Shown here in pieces: positions 46,368 to 57,900 of a DNA stretch of 64,000 nt. Position 1 is the first letter of the stretch. Each line of letters opens with the position of its first letter. A program made the translations under genes and the position numbers. This DNA comes from Desmodesmus armatus (taxonomy: Eukaryota; Chlorophyta; Chlorophyceae; Sphaeropleales; Scenedesmaceae), in NCBI GenBank assembly GCA_007449985.2, contig VIIQ02000223.1, positions 1-64,000 of the forward strand, given 5' to 3'. The notes beneath the pieces were generated by a model, which saw only the letters and a list, made by a program, of their open reading frames with translations, was not told where the DNA came from and made no database searches.

Positions 46368-46537
46368 GACAAGCTGTGGAGCTGCTTGCGTGGCTCCTGT
46401 GATGCCCTCGCCACCTCGGCCCTGTCTGTGTGGCACCTCCAACGCGTGGCGGCCAAGAAGCGAGACCCCATCAGTCACGTGCTGTTCCTGGACATGGTGT
46501 GCCCACCTGGCACCCCCCTGCTCACAGAACGCTTCTG
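46368..46537 (+). pseudogene. COG5: Orphan COG5 exon
   Basis: A 170-bp plus-strand exon with an intact TACACAG acceptor and a TCTG/GTGAGA donor reads DKLWSCLRGSCDALA, then SVWHLQRVAAKKRDPISHV and LFLDMVCPPGTPLLTERFW. This matches the conserved C-terminal region of COG5, a subunit of the conserved oligomeric Golgi tethering complex, where His-Leu-Gln-(Lys/Arg)-Val followed by Lys-Lys-Arg-Asp-Pro is a family mark. I find no preceding or following COG5 exon within several kb on either strand. It is best read as a copied or stranded exon, unless the rest of the gene is separated by very large introns or misassembly. Confidence 0.65.
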
Positions 46538-46861
46538 GTGAGAGGGGTTGTGACACTGTTGCATCGCTGGATGCTGTTGCAAATCTTGTTGTGGCACATG
46601 CACCTATTGGCACCAGCGGAGTGGTGAATAGTGCCACGCCCCTTGTGATGACACAGTGGCCTCACAACAACGGACTTCAGTACCAATGCCCTGTGGTTGA
46701 AGAAGCTGCTGCGCGGGCGGGGGGGGGGGGGGGGGGTCGAGCACACCATGGCATGGCTGCTGACAACATGGGCCAGTGCAAGGTGGCCACCACATGTATG
46801 TCTGCTCCTCTGATGACATTGCTGCGGTACGTGCACATGCCTATAGCCTGTGCGCCCTCAC

Positions 46862-47683
46862 CGAATCTTCTTCCTCTTCAGTTGTTCTCTTCCTCTTCTG
46901 GCCAGCCTTCTGTCCCTCCTGTGGTGCAGCACGGGGATTCTTGGATGCACCTGCCTTCCTCTCAGGAAGAGCAGTATTGGCAGCTGTTGTGACCTCAGCT
47001 GCAGCTGCAGCCTTGGCAGATGCCTGCAGGAGCAGACACAAGAGGCTCACAAATATATTCAAGTACTTTCTTTAGGTAACACCGTGCTCGGCGCGAGGCC
47101 CATTTGGCACTTTGTATTGTTCTGGTTGCTGAAGTCTATTTGGTTGTTCTGGTAGTACAGTGTGGGGTGTGTCTGTGTGGTCTGGCCACAATGGGGGCTC
47201 TTGGGTGCATGCACTGTGGTGACCAGCCCCCTCACCTGCGACCTAGCTGGTTGCTTCCTGACCCCAAGGGCAGGCTGGGGCACCTGAAGGCATGCAGCGA
47301 GACAGGTTGGAGCAGTTTACACAAGATTTTTAGTGTGGTTTGCAGTACTGCACCAAGCAGCACCGCCACCACAAACGGCTGTGGTGACAGCTGGCCTGCA
47401 GCTGCAGGCCACTGCTTGGCTGTAGCGCTGCATCTGTGCTGCGGCTTGTCGGCAGTGAAAGCAGGCCATTCTGTCTTGTAAAAGTGCACACATTTTCACG
47501 ACTGCTTCACTCACCGCTTTCTTTGCTGGCGTTTTCATTTCGACTTGGGTTGGCACACTCGTGGCAGGCCTCTGTTCCAGGTTCCAAAGGTCGAGAGGCT
47601 TCGGCTGGATAAAGGTTTGGCGTTCAATAATAGTGGATGGCAACGAAGCACGTCTTGCTGTTTCGCTCAGCTCGCGCTGTAGC
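46862..47683 (-). CDS. Partial gene: basic-acidic, probably nuclear protein
   Basis: Two minus-strand exons join in phase 0. 47683-47515 (after a CTACAG acceptor) reads ELSETARRASLPSTIIERQT, then FIQPKPLDLWNLEQRP. 47023-46862 reads an Ala/Lys stretch ending in KAGQKRKRTTEEEEDS at a GTGAGG donor. KRKR followed by a Glu run looks like a nuclear localisation signal beside an acidic patch. Both the start and the end are unresolved: upstream a peptide continues at about 47850-47700 but is broken by a TGA, and downstream the next exon is ambiguous. No family is recognised. Confidence 0.4.
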
Positions 47684-48010
47684 TACAGCGTGCTACGCTT
47701 CTGCCAGTTTGCAGTACAGCCCTGCTTGGTCACAGGGGCCTCGGGGTTGTCAACGTCATAAGCATGTGGATCAAGTCAGCTTTCATATGCCAACACGTGT
47801 TGAAGTGCCGGCAATCGTGGCTGGTAGGAGGCATCCACATCAGCCAGTTACTGAATACCGGTTGCAGTGACTGGTTCAGACTGTTGCTCGACAGAAACCA
47901 GACGTGACTGCCGGCACCCTACGGTTCAAGAAGTAAAACCACGATTCGCGTGCTGCCAAGCAGCCAACCGCCCATGAGACGCCTCACTAAAACATACCAC
48001 ATCCATCACT
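47684..48010. other. No gene resolved
   Basis: May contain the upstream exon of the preceding gene (minus-strand peptide DVDASYQPRLPALQHVLAY, then DPHAYDVDNPEAPVTKQG after an in-frame TGA). Not supported well enough to annotate. Confidence 0.3.
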
Positions 48011-50010
48011 TTACCCCTCACTCTCACCCTCAAGCTCGCTCTCACTGCCACTACTGCTGCTAGTATCTGCACGAAATCGGCCTGGGCTGGGGACCAGCGG
48101 AAGCATTCGTGCACACGCTGCTGCTGACGTCTGCTGCTTACGCCTGGGAGCAGCCTGACTGGCAAGCCCCAGCTGACGAGCCCTCTGCAGCGCCCAAGGG
48201 CTGCTGCTGCTGCTGTTGTTAGGCCGCACCCCACTACTGGTAGCGTTGGCACTTGCTGCTGCTGTTGCTGCTGTTGCCGGCATCTTGGGTGACCTCTGAG
48301 GCGCCCAAGGGCTGCTGCTGCTGCTGCTGTTGGGCCGCACCCCACCACTGATAGTCCTGGTGCTGGTGGAGGTTGCTCCTGCTGCTGCTGTTGCTGCTGC
48401 ATTTGCCTGCATTCCGGGTGACCTCTGAAGTGCCGAAGGGCTGCTGCTGCTGCCGTTGAGCCGGCCCCTTCCACCAACAACCTTGCCCCTCGTGGCACTT
48501 ACTGCCGCCGCTGCTGCTGCAGCTATGCGCCCCTTGGGGAACACCAGGGAGTGTGCGCCAGCTGCGTCACTTCTGCCATCATCAGCAGCAGCAGCAGGGT
48601 GTGCTGCAGCACGCAAACTTGTGTTACCACCAGTCTCCGAGGCTGCTGCTGCTGCTGAAGTGAACAGAGCCTTACATACAGACCGAGCTGGCTGAGCTGA
48701 GCCTGGCAATCTCTGAGACACTGGGCGGCTGCCACTGACAGCACGTTTAGCAACACTGCTGCCACGGTCAGCAGCAGCAGCAGTAGCAGATGTGCCAGCC
48801 GCAGCGACACCGCAGCAGCTGCCAGCAGAGTTACTGCCAGTAGCAGCAGCAGCAGCAGCGGCGGCGGCAGCAGCGCGGCGCCTGATTCGCCCTTTTGCTG
48901 CACGTGCTGCAGCGGCACACATGCGCCGCCTGCACAAGCCACCCCGGCGGCATCTGCTGCTGCTGCTGCTGTCACTGCTGCCATCAGTGTCACTTGCGGA
49001 GCTAGCATCGATGCTGCTCCTACTGCTGCTGCTGCTGCTGCTGTGCTGACTGCTGCAGTGGCTGTCATGGGCAATGGGATGCTGGCCGCCGCGACACTGC
49101 ACAAGACGATCAGGTCGCTCCTGTTCGTGCACCTGAAAGTGCTTGCGCTCCTTGTGCTGCTGCTGCTTGCCCGTCCTGCATCCTGGTATGCTACCACTGC
49201 TGCTGGTGTGGCTGCAGCAGCCGACAGTCACGCTGCTGATGCTGGTAGCGTTGTAACTGGACGTGACCACCTGGCTGCTGCCAGCGTTGCTGCTGCCAGC
49301 GTTGCTGCTGCGGCTGCTGCTGCTGCCAGCCAGCAAACCTTGTTGGCCTTCTAGCTGGTTGTGACATTCGCCACAACCACCATCAGCACGAGCAGAAGCT
49401 GTGGCAGCAGCAGCAGCACCAGCTACACCGCCGCCACCAACAGCGGCAGGGGGTGGCACTACCTGAGGAGCCTCAGGTGGCCTTATGCTGCGCCTCTTGA
49501 GCAGCTGCTGTGCAGCCCTGCCCATAGGAGACAGCTGCACCGCTGCTTCTGCTGCTGGTGACGCTGCTCCGGCAGCAACAGAGCGCTTCACAGGACTGCT
49601 GCCTGCTGCTGCTGCAGCTGCAGCAGCAGCGCTTTTTACAGCCTTTGCTGGTAGCTGCGTGGCAGCGCCTGCAGCAGCAGAGTGACGGGCCAAATCTGCT
49701 GCTGCTGCTGCTGCTGACCTGGCTTGTGACTGGTCCACAGATGGTGTGTTCACCACGTCGTGGCACCTGCTGCTGCCTGGTAGTGGTGATGGTGCTTTTG
49801 GTGTAGGGTGGAGGAGTGGTGGTGCTGACAGCGCTGGTGGCACTGCCGCTGCTGCTTGTGAATGCGGTGCACGGCCGCTGCTGCTTGGCTTGTGGTCATG
49901 CTGCGAGCGGCACTGCTGCTGTTGCAGCACCTGCTGCTGCGCAGGATGTAAGGCAGGTAGTGGTGCCTCAATTTGGCTTGCTAGCAACCTATCCTGCTGA
50001 AGCGTCTGCC

Positions 50011-50044
<34 letters not shown>

Positions 50045-50473
50045 ATGATGGGAATTGCAGCTGTGGCTCCCCCATGCAGCAGCAGGCAGTGTGTTGCAGC
50101 TGCTGCTGGTGGCCAACATCACTCCGCCGGGTTGCTGTAAGTGCTGCTGCTGGCCCTCCTGACACTGCCCTGTGGCATCAACAACAGACTGAAGCTGCTG
50201 CTGCCATTGCTGCTCGACCTGCTGCAGCAGTGGGTGCGATTGCTGCTGGCTGTCCACTTCCTGCTTCAAGGTCCCATGCTGGTGCTGCTGCTGCTGCAGA
50301 TGTTGTTGGAGAGGCTGTGTTGTGCACGCAGCTGACTCAATCAGCTCTAGTTCGGCAGGACCTAGGTACTCATTACGTGGAGGGCTTCGTAGCAGGTCGA
50401 GCTGAGCGTGTATCTGACCCAACAGGCTGTTAACCCCCTCAATTGCGACATTCACATCCGCCCAAGTGGCCAT
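48011..50473 (-). CDS. Gln/Ser/Ala-rich protein, 820 residues, uninterrupted frame
   Basis: A single open frame from ATG at 50473 to TAA at 48011. The first 45 residues (MATWADVNVAIEGVNSLLGQ, then IHAQLDLLRSP) are of normal composition and probably helical. Residues of about 50-170 are Gln/His-rich, and the middle has Ala- and Ser-rich blocks with basic patches (KGRIRRRAAAA). Residues of about 680-780 hold three in-frame repeats with core GVRPNSSSSSSPWAPQRSP. The tail is acidic (SESELEGESEG). Triplet tracts dominate the coding sequence, so most antisense frames are also open; the non-repetitive ends support this strand. Function unknown; disordered and possibly nuclear. Confidence 0.6.
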
Positions 50474-51977
50474 GACTGCTAGTGCAAAAGGCAGCTAGCT
50501 GCGAGTTATGGAATGAACAGAGGGCATGCTGGGCGATTGCATATTGGAAATTCAGGTAGAAGTGAGCAGGGGAAAGGATTGGGTATGCATCATGGGGACC
50601 GTTGTGGGAGTCACAGTGTTTTGCCAAAACAGGCATGCAAAATGCTGATGAGCAACTGTCTTACGTTAGTACTCAGTTTCCAGCCCCAGTGGTGCACTGT
50701 GGTCTGACTAGCGAATTTGAACGGTTTGTCATGAAGTACGATGAAGCTTGCGTGGGCTGTCACAGTGCTGATTCGGCACAAACGATTCCAATTATAACAA
50801 TGATGTTTATCACCAACAAAGCTGCGTGATGGCGAACGCATCCGTGTGCTCTGCCCCCCCCCCCATCCCCCTACAGACCCATGAACCATGGACCATGGTT
50901 GCAACCAACTGAACCATGTGTATGCTGCTGCGACGACCATGGACATCTTGCACTGAGTTGTAACATAGTGCACTTCCAGATTGGCAGCTTGGGAGCCATA
51001 TACAAGTTTTATACTGTACTTCCAGATTGGCAGCTGCAGCTTGGGAGCCATACCCAGCACGATTTGTTACCGCACACACCAGCCCGCCCCTACGTATAAG
51101 ACCACCCTCTGAGTGCAACCCCATCAAGCTACTTACGACTTACACAACCACACCCCCACGATGCAGTGTCGATTGCCCCACAGCAACACCGAGCAGCAAG
51201 GCTCAAGGTACCTCACCAGCCAAGGACCTGTCCGCACACCTGGTGAAAGTACAGCCCCAACACAGCAGCACAGCAGCCCAGTCTGTGTGCAGATGCCTAC
51301 CCCCCACACCCGACAGCAGGCAGGCACCCCAACACATGAGGGACACTAGGCCCTACCCCTGTCACTCCACAGTACAGACAATCCTGTGTGGCAATGGATA
51401 ACCACCCTCCTGCTGCCGCAGTGGCAGATCCAAAGTCACTACAGTACTGTAGCTGGTACTGCACAGCTGCGTGTCTGTAAACGTGCATGCAGCAGGCCAG
51501 CCAGCAAGCTAGGCAGCTGCTCCTGAGCTGTGTCACATGTGCCCAACCAGCCACAAGGCACGAGCTGTGCGACTGCCACAACAGCCGGTGTCAATCACGC
51601 TAGTCCATGTCGGCATGACCTTAGCGCAATGCTGCCAGTGTGTGTGCAGCCTAGCGGCTCTGCAGACCACATTGATGCAAATCACACGTACACTGCAACA
51701 TTGCCAGACTACCGCACCCAGCCGGTCCGCCCACCCCATCCCCAGTGCCGTTGCACACATACACACAACAATCTCAGCACCACCGGAAACCACCTCACAG
51801 ATGCCACAGCGGCTGTGTGTGGTGCTGTTGCAAAGTGTCGCGCAGTAAGTACCAACACCCACAAGGTGCATACATGTAAACACAACACACGCGGCGGGCA
51901 TGCGTAGTCCCAGTGTGACAGTGCGAGACAGCCAACGCTTCCATGTGCCACGCCCTTCTTCGTTATTGGCAGCACGG
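50474..51977. other. Intergenic, no gene seen
   Basis: Contains a CCATGG-rich palindromic patch near 50880-50945 (repeated CATGAACCATGGACCATGG words) and a repeated TTCCAGATTGGCAGCTTGGG at about 50972 and 51019. No exon is supported. Confidence 0.45.
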
Positions 51978-54900
51978 TCAGCGGCGCCGGCTGCGTGTTG
52001 TGATGAAGGACGTGTCACTCATCGCCTCGATCGGCAGCAGACTGTCTGCTGCACCCCAAGGCCCCACACCAACCGCCGCACCCCCTCCACCAGCAGCAGC
52101 AGCAGCAGCAGGACCTGCTGCTGTCGCTGCACCCCCTCCTGTCTGCTTTGCTGGCACGGCTGCAGTATGTCCCTTGGGGGTCAGGCTAGCTGCCCAGGCT
52201 GTCGTATGTGCAGGCATGTATGTCCCCTTGCCTGCCTGGTCCCCAGCCCCTGGGCCCTACCATCATCATAGCTCTGCTGCTGCGACAGCTGCTGTGAGAA
52301 CGCCAGGGGGGTCCCGTCGCCTCCCTCCGCCACATGCCAGGATGGGCGTGAAGCACCACCAGCAGCTGCGGCATCAGCAGCAGCAGCACCTGCTGCAGCC
52401 TTGGAAGCTGCCTTCCCGCCGCTGCCGCCACGAGGCATCGCACTCCTCAGGAACTGACGGGCCTTGGAGAGCATCTTGGAGCTCCTGCTTCCACTGCCAC
52501 CGCCGCTACCACCGCCGCCGTTGCTGCTGTTGACACCGCCGCCGCTGCGTTTGGCTGTGGAGCATGCTGCAGCTGGAGCATGCTGCATGGGCCGCCTCTG
52601 CTCTGTGGACGCTGTTGCATCAGAACCCGAGGTGAATCCATCAAAGCTGTCTGGCGAGTCAATCACGAACACCGGGCCAGGCGTCACCAGTGCCCCTGCT
52701 GCTGCTGCTGCTGGCGTGCCGGCTGGGGCTGGGAATGCATTGTGTGAGGGTTTGAAACCCGGGGAGGGCCTGAACCCCACGTCAAACCCTGCTGCTGCAG
52801 CAGCAGCTGCAGCTTCCAGCGTATCACAGGGCCCGCCGGGACCCTCCCCACCTGCTGCTGCTGCAGCTGCAGCTGCTGCCCCAGCCCTCTGCTGCCTCGC
52901 TGCTGCAATAGCCTGCGCTGCTGCTGCTGCTGCCGGTGCTGCTGCAGCGGGGGGTGGCGGCAGGGGTTGCAGAGGGTGCACCCCTCGTCATACGCATGTT
53001 GCCGTCAGCAGCGCATGCGCCGGGGACCTCTGCTGGTGTTGGTGGGTGGCCGCGGCCAATCCTGCTGTGCAAGGCAGCAGCGGCAGCAGCCGTGGCTGCT
53101 GCTGCAGCAGCCCGTGTTGCGGCCAAGTCTGCTTTGTGTCCTGTCGCCTCCCCATGATGGAAGGCCTGCTGTTCTTGCTGCTGCTGCTGGTGCTGTTGCT
53201 GATTCCGCCCGGCACGTGCTGTCGTTGTCACTCGTCTTGCACCGCTGCATATGCGAAGAAGTGGAAGGGCGATAAACAGGCAAAACACACCAGCAAGGCA
53301 AAGGGTTGGTTGCTGAAACGCACAAGCGCAAAGGGGCTGCCAAGTTGTGCACGAGCTGCAACCAACCACATCCCAGACTCCATGCTTCCATGCATCCACC
53401 CTGTTCTCAATCATCAACCCTGAGAGCTGCAACCTCAAGCATAACATTCACCAGCCTGCCGCCCATTCCACATGCTATATTCACCTAGGTTTCATCCACC
53501 CTTCCAATCAACTCACTCACCTGCCAATGTGTGACAGCTTCCTAGCCGACAGCGCCCCAAAGCCAGTCCTCAGGGGTGTGGCCGCAGGCGTGTGTGGCGG
53601 GAACAGCGGCGTCCCCACCTCCGGCACATCAAAGAAGGCTGCACGGGAGCCTAGAGCAGCTCGCTCAACTGTCTGAGCTGCTGTCGGTGCTGCTGCTGCT
53701 GCTGCAGGCGCCGCCCTTGTGCCAGCGGACCCCGCTGCTGCTGCTGCTGCTACTGCTGCTGCATCAGTGCCGCTGGCAGCACTGGTGTCCTACTAGCACC
53801 GCCCGAGAGGCGCCTGAACGGCCGCTCTGAAGCATGCAGGGAGGATGAGGATGCAGCAGCGCTACCACCAGCACTAGCTGGAGCCCCTGCTGCCCCCAGA
53901 ACTCCTGCTGCAGGTGGAGTGACAGCTGCTGCTGCCGCTGGTGCTGGTGGTGCCTGTGCTGCAGGTTGGGTGTCTGTTTCTTCCTCTCCTCCAGCCTCAC
54001 CAGCTGCTGTTTCAAACAGCCCTAGCAGCTGCTTCGACACCCGAGCCTGCTTCTGCTGCTGCTTCTGCTGGCCCCCAGCCAGTGAAGCTTTCACCACAAT
54101 CGCATCAGAGCCCCCGCCACCACCAGCGCCGCCGTACCCCCTTTTGCCGCAGCAAGAGCAGCGGCCACGGCTGCATTTGCCGCAGCCTCTGCCTCAGCCT
54201 GACTATTGCTGCCGCCACCTGCATCATTGCTGTCAAATGCAGCCGCCACTGCTGCCAGAGCTGCCACCCTGCGCCGCTTGGCAGCCGAGGACATAACTCC
54301 CCCACCATCAGCAGCGGCAGCATCACCAGCTGCACCGCCCACTGCCCGTTGCACTGTGGCCAAGCTCTGCAGCCGTGCAGCGCTGCTGAACCCGCCTGTG
54401 CTCCCCACGCTCGCACCTTGTTGGATCAAGCCCTCCACAGGGGTGAAAAACGCGAGTGCCGCATCATCCCCTGTGCCAGCAATTACAGGCCCTCCAGCTG
54501 CTGCTGCTGCTGCTGCTGCAGCTGGTGCGGCTGCTGCAGTGGCTGCAAATGCTGCTGCTGGCACTGCAGGCGTGACGGAGCCAGGGGCGCGAGGGATCAA
54601 GGACAGGGCTGCGTACTTGTGAGAGAGCCTCTCCACGCTGCTTGGTGCAACATCACCAGGACTTGCAGCACCAGCAGCAGCACCTATAGGGCTGCCAGCA
54701 ACAACAGCCGCAGCAGCAGCATCGAGGCCAACACCTGCTGAAGTAGCTGCTGCTGCTGCAGCCAGGCGCGGCAGGCGGGACGCAGTCTTGCCGCTGCTGC
54801 CTGGCGTGTTCTGCAGGGGGGAGTAGAACTGCTCACTCTCACTGCCAGACGGGGTTGTGCTGCCGCTGCCGCTGCCGCTGCGGCCATCCGCGGGCCCGGC

Positions 54901-57900
54901 CACGGGAGGGGCCGCCACTACGAGGGGCGCCCTGGGTATGCTGCTGTGTCCCCCTTCATCCCAGCACTGCCACCACCGCTGGATGCCGTCCCGACAGACG
55001 CAGGAGTTGACCCTTGCAGGGTCCCACCAGCGCAACCCTGCCACTCCCACCGCTGCTGCCGCTGGTGCGGTCAGCACCTGAAGCAGCAGTCCCCACCAGC
55101 CCACTCCTGCCGCTGCCGCCAGTGCTGCCAGTCCCTGGGCCAACACCAACCCCAGAAAGCCTGAAGCGTGGTGGTGTACGGACCCTGTTGGCCGGAGAGC
55201 GGCTGCTGGGCGTTGCTCCCCGCCTGGCTGCAAAGGCCATCCATGACGTCTGAATTGCAGTCGGAGGTGCCGGGATTGAACCCCGCTGACCTCCCTCTGC
55301 TACTGGTGTTTGCTGCCAAGCAGCAGCAGTCCTGTCTTCTGCTGTCTCTGCTGAGCCAGCAGTAGCAGCAGCTTCCGCAGCAGTGTCTGGGCTGCTGCAG
55401 CTGTCCAGCTGGCTGTCCTGAGGGTGGCTGAGGGTATACTGCTGGATGGAGAAGTCAGCCAGTCGTGCAGCCACCTGGTGTGCCAGTGGAAGAGTGAGGG
55501 CATGGGGGGAGGGGAGTGAGCATCAGTAGTTGTGTCTCATAAAGTTGGCTGAGGGTGTGCTGCTGGATTGAGAAGTCAGCCAGCCGGGCTGCCACCTGGT
55601 GTGTGTGGGAAGATTGAGGGCAAGGGGGGGGGGGGGAGTGAGCATTAGTGGTTGTGCTCCTGGGGATGGCTGAGGGTGTACTACTGGATTGAAAAGTCAG
55701 CCAGCCGCGCCGCCTCCTGGTGCGTATGAGGGTGAGGCCCTGGGGGGGGGGGGAGGGATGAGTATGCGATTGATGGATGTGCGCCTACGGGTGGATGGGG
55801 CTGTACAGCTGGATTGTAAAGTCAGCCAGCCGGGCTGCCACCTGGTGTGCATGTGGAAAAGTGGGGGCATGGGGGGGGGGGGGGCAGTGAACATTCGTGG
55901 TTGTGCTCCTGAAGGTGGCTGAGGGTGTACTGTTGGATTGAGAAGTCAGCCAGCCGGGCCGCCACCTGGTGCGTATGAGAGTGACGGCAGGGGAGGGGGT
56001 GCAGTGAGTATGCGATTGATGGATGTGCGCCTACGGGTGGATGAGGCTGTACAGCTGAATTGTAAAGTCAGCCAGCCGGGCCGCCACCTGGTGTGCATGT
56101 GGAAGAGTGGGGGCATGGGGGGAGGGGGGGCAGTGAACATTCGTGGGTGTGCATTTGAGGGTGCCTGAGGGTGTACAGCAGGATTCTGAAGTCAGCCAGC
56201 CGCTCCGCCACCTGGTGTGTGGGGGGAAGGGCGAGAGCGAGCATGCAAGGTCAAAGCGTCTGAAGACAGTGCTCAGGACCACGCAAACATATCAGAGAGG
56301 TCCGTCGCTTGGGGTATGCGGGCACATGCAGTGGGTGACTTGGGGAAAGCATCGCCCACACGATGTCTCCATCAAGGGGAAAGACAGGGCAACGGCTCTG
56401 GTTTGCTCAACATTTCCAGTCTCAAGTCTGCATCCATCACCAACACAGCTCCAAACAGCCAATCAGCACCGAGCATACCTGGTCAATGTCTCCACTGGTG
56501 TCAATTGCACTGGGGGAACCGGGCGCACCAGCAGATGCAACTCCACAGCCCGGCGTAGCTGCTGGAGTGGCAGCATCCACACCGGCAATGCCGCCTCCCT
56601 CAGCAGCAGCACCAAAGCCACCTGCTGCTGGACTGCTCTCCAAGCCAAACGGCAGCTCAGGACTGCCAAAAGCACCAGCAAAGTCACCAGCAGCAGCAGC
56701 AGCGGAAGCGCATGCAGACGGCTTCTGCTTTGCTGCTGAGCTGTGGCGCAATGGGGTGGTACGCCCTGCTGTGCGCCTGCTGGTCCTCTTTGCAGTCAAG
56801 CCAGAGGGGCTGGCAGAGGGGCTGGGGGCGGCCCACAGGGCAACACCAGCAGACCAGCCGCCAACAGCAGCAGCCGCACTTGCTGTACCTGATGGACTTG
56901 ACCCTGCTGCTGCTGCTGATCCTGCTGCTGCTGACGGGGCCAAGGCTGCAGAGGCATTGCTGCTGTTGAGAGCAGGTGGAGTTGCAGCTGCGGCAGGCGC
57001 TGCTGTTCTGCTGGGGGTCTGACGCTTTGTGCCCGCTAGCTGCTTCCCGGTTGGCTGACTGTCGCCATCCACCGCGCCCCCTCCTGCTGCTGCAGCGACG
57101 TGCGAGGATGCAGCTTTCGGCGTCCTTCCAGGTGTCTTGGCACCAGCAGCACCCCTGGTGAGAGGCCGCCGGGCGCTCACAGGGGTGGCAGCACTGCCGC
57201 TGCCGCTGCTGCTCCTGCCGGCGGCTGCACTGCTGCTGCCCCTGCTGCCTGTGTTGGTGCCGGCTGGTGTGCTGCCCTTGCTGGAGCCTGTCTGTGGGTG
57301 CATCGAGCTCACACCTGCGTCATCAAGGTCTTCAAACTTCCCAGCGGGTGAGTCAGCACGAGCACCAGCTGCTGCTGGTGATGCAGGAACAGGTGGTCCA
57401 GCGGTTGCAGGTGCAGGTACAGCCACAGCTGCTGCCGGTCTGTCAGGGCTGACAGCTGCTGCTGCTGCGTCCTCGTCTGTATCCTGCCAAGACTGTGACG
57501 CAAACCATGCTGCTTCGGCAGCAGCGGCGGCTGCCTTCAGTTGCTCCATCAGCGCACTTGCACCCCCCTGCTGCTGCTTGCTGTCACCCCGCCCTGCTGC
57601 TGCTGCTTCCGCTCGCACCCCTGTGCAGCGCCCCGGTCTGCTGGTAATGCAGCGGCATTGGCTGTTGGGCGGGAGAGTTCTGGGAGGTCTCCGCGGCTCC
57701 TGCTGTAACTGAGGCTGCTCCTGACCCCTGCTGCTGCTGCTGCTGCTGCTGCTGTGGCACCGCCGATGCTGCTGCTGCGCAGGGTGCTGCCGCGGGGGGC
57801 GCTGCGTGCTCGCGCGGGGCTGCTGGTGATGCTGGCCCGACCGCCTGATGTCTCCTTGTACTGGCCCCAGGTCAACTCAAGGCTCTGCGCAGGAGGGAGG

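Noticed and set aside
47690..47860. Minus-strand peptide interrupted by an in-frame TGA, considered as a selenoprotein
   Set aside because: Green algae do use selenocysteine, but no family match, no Sec-insertion hairpin and no reliable exon borders support it; an indel or chance frame is more likely.
55255..55300. Second B-box-like word (GGGGTTCAATCCC on the minus strand)
   Set aside because: The flanking bases do not form a T-arm and it lies inside a coding exon of the giant gene.
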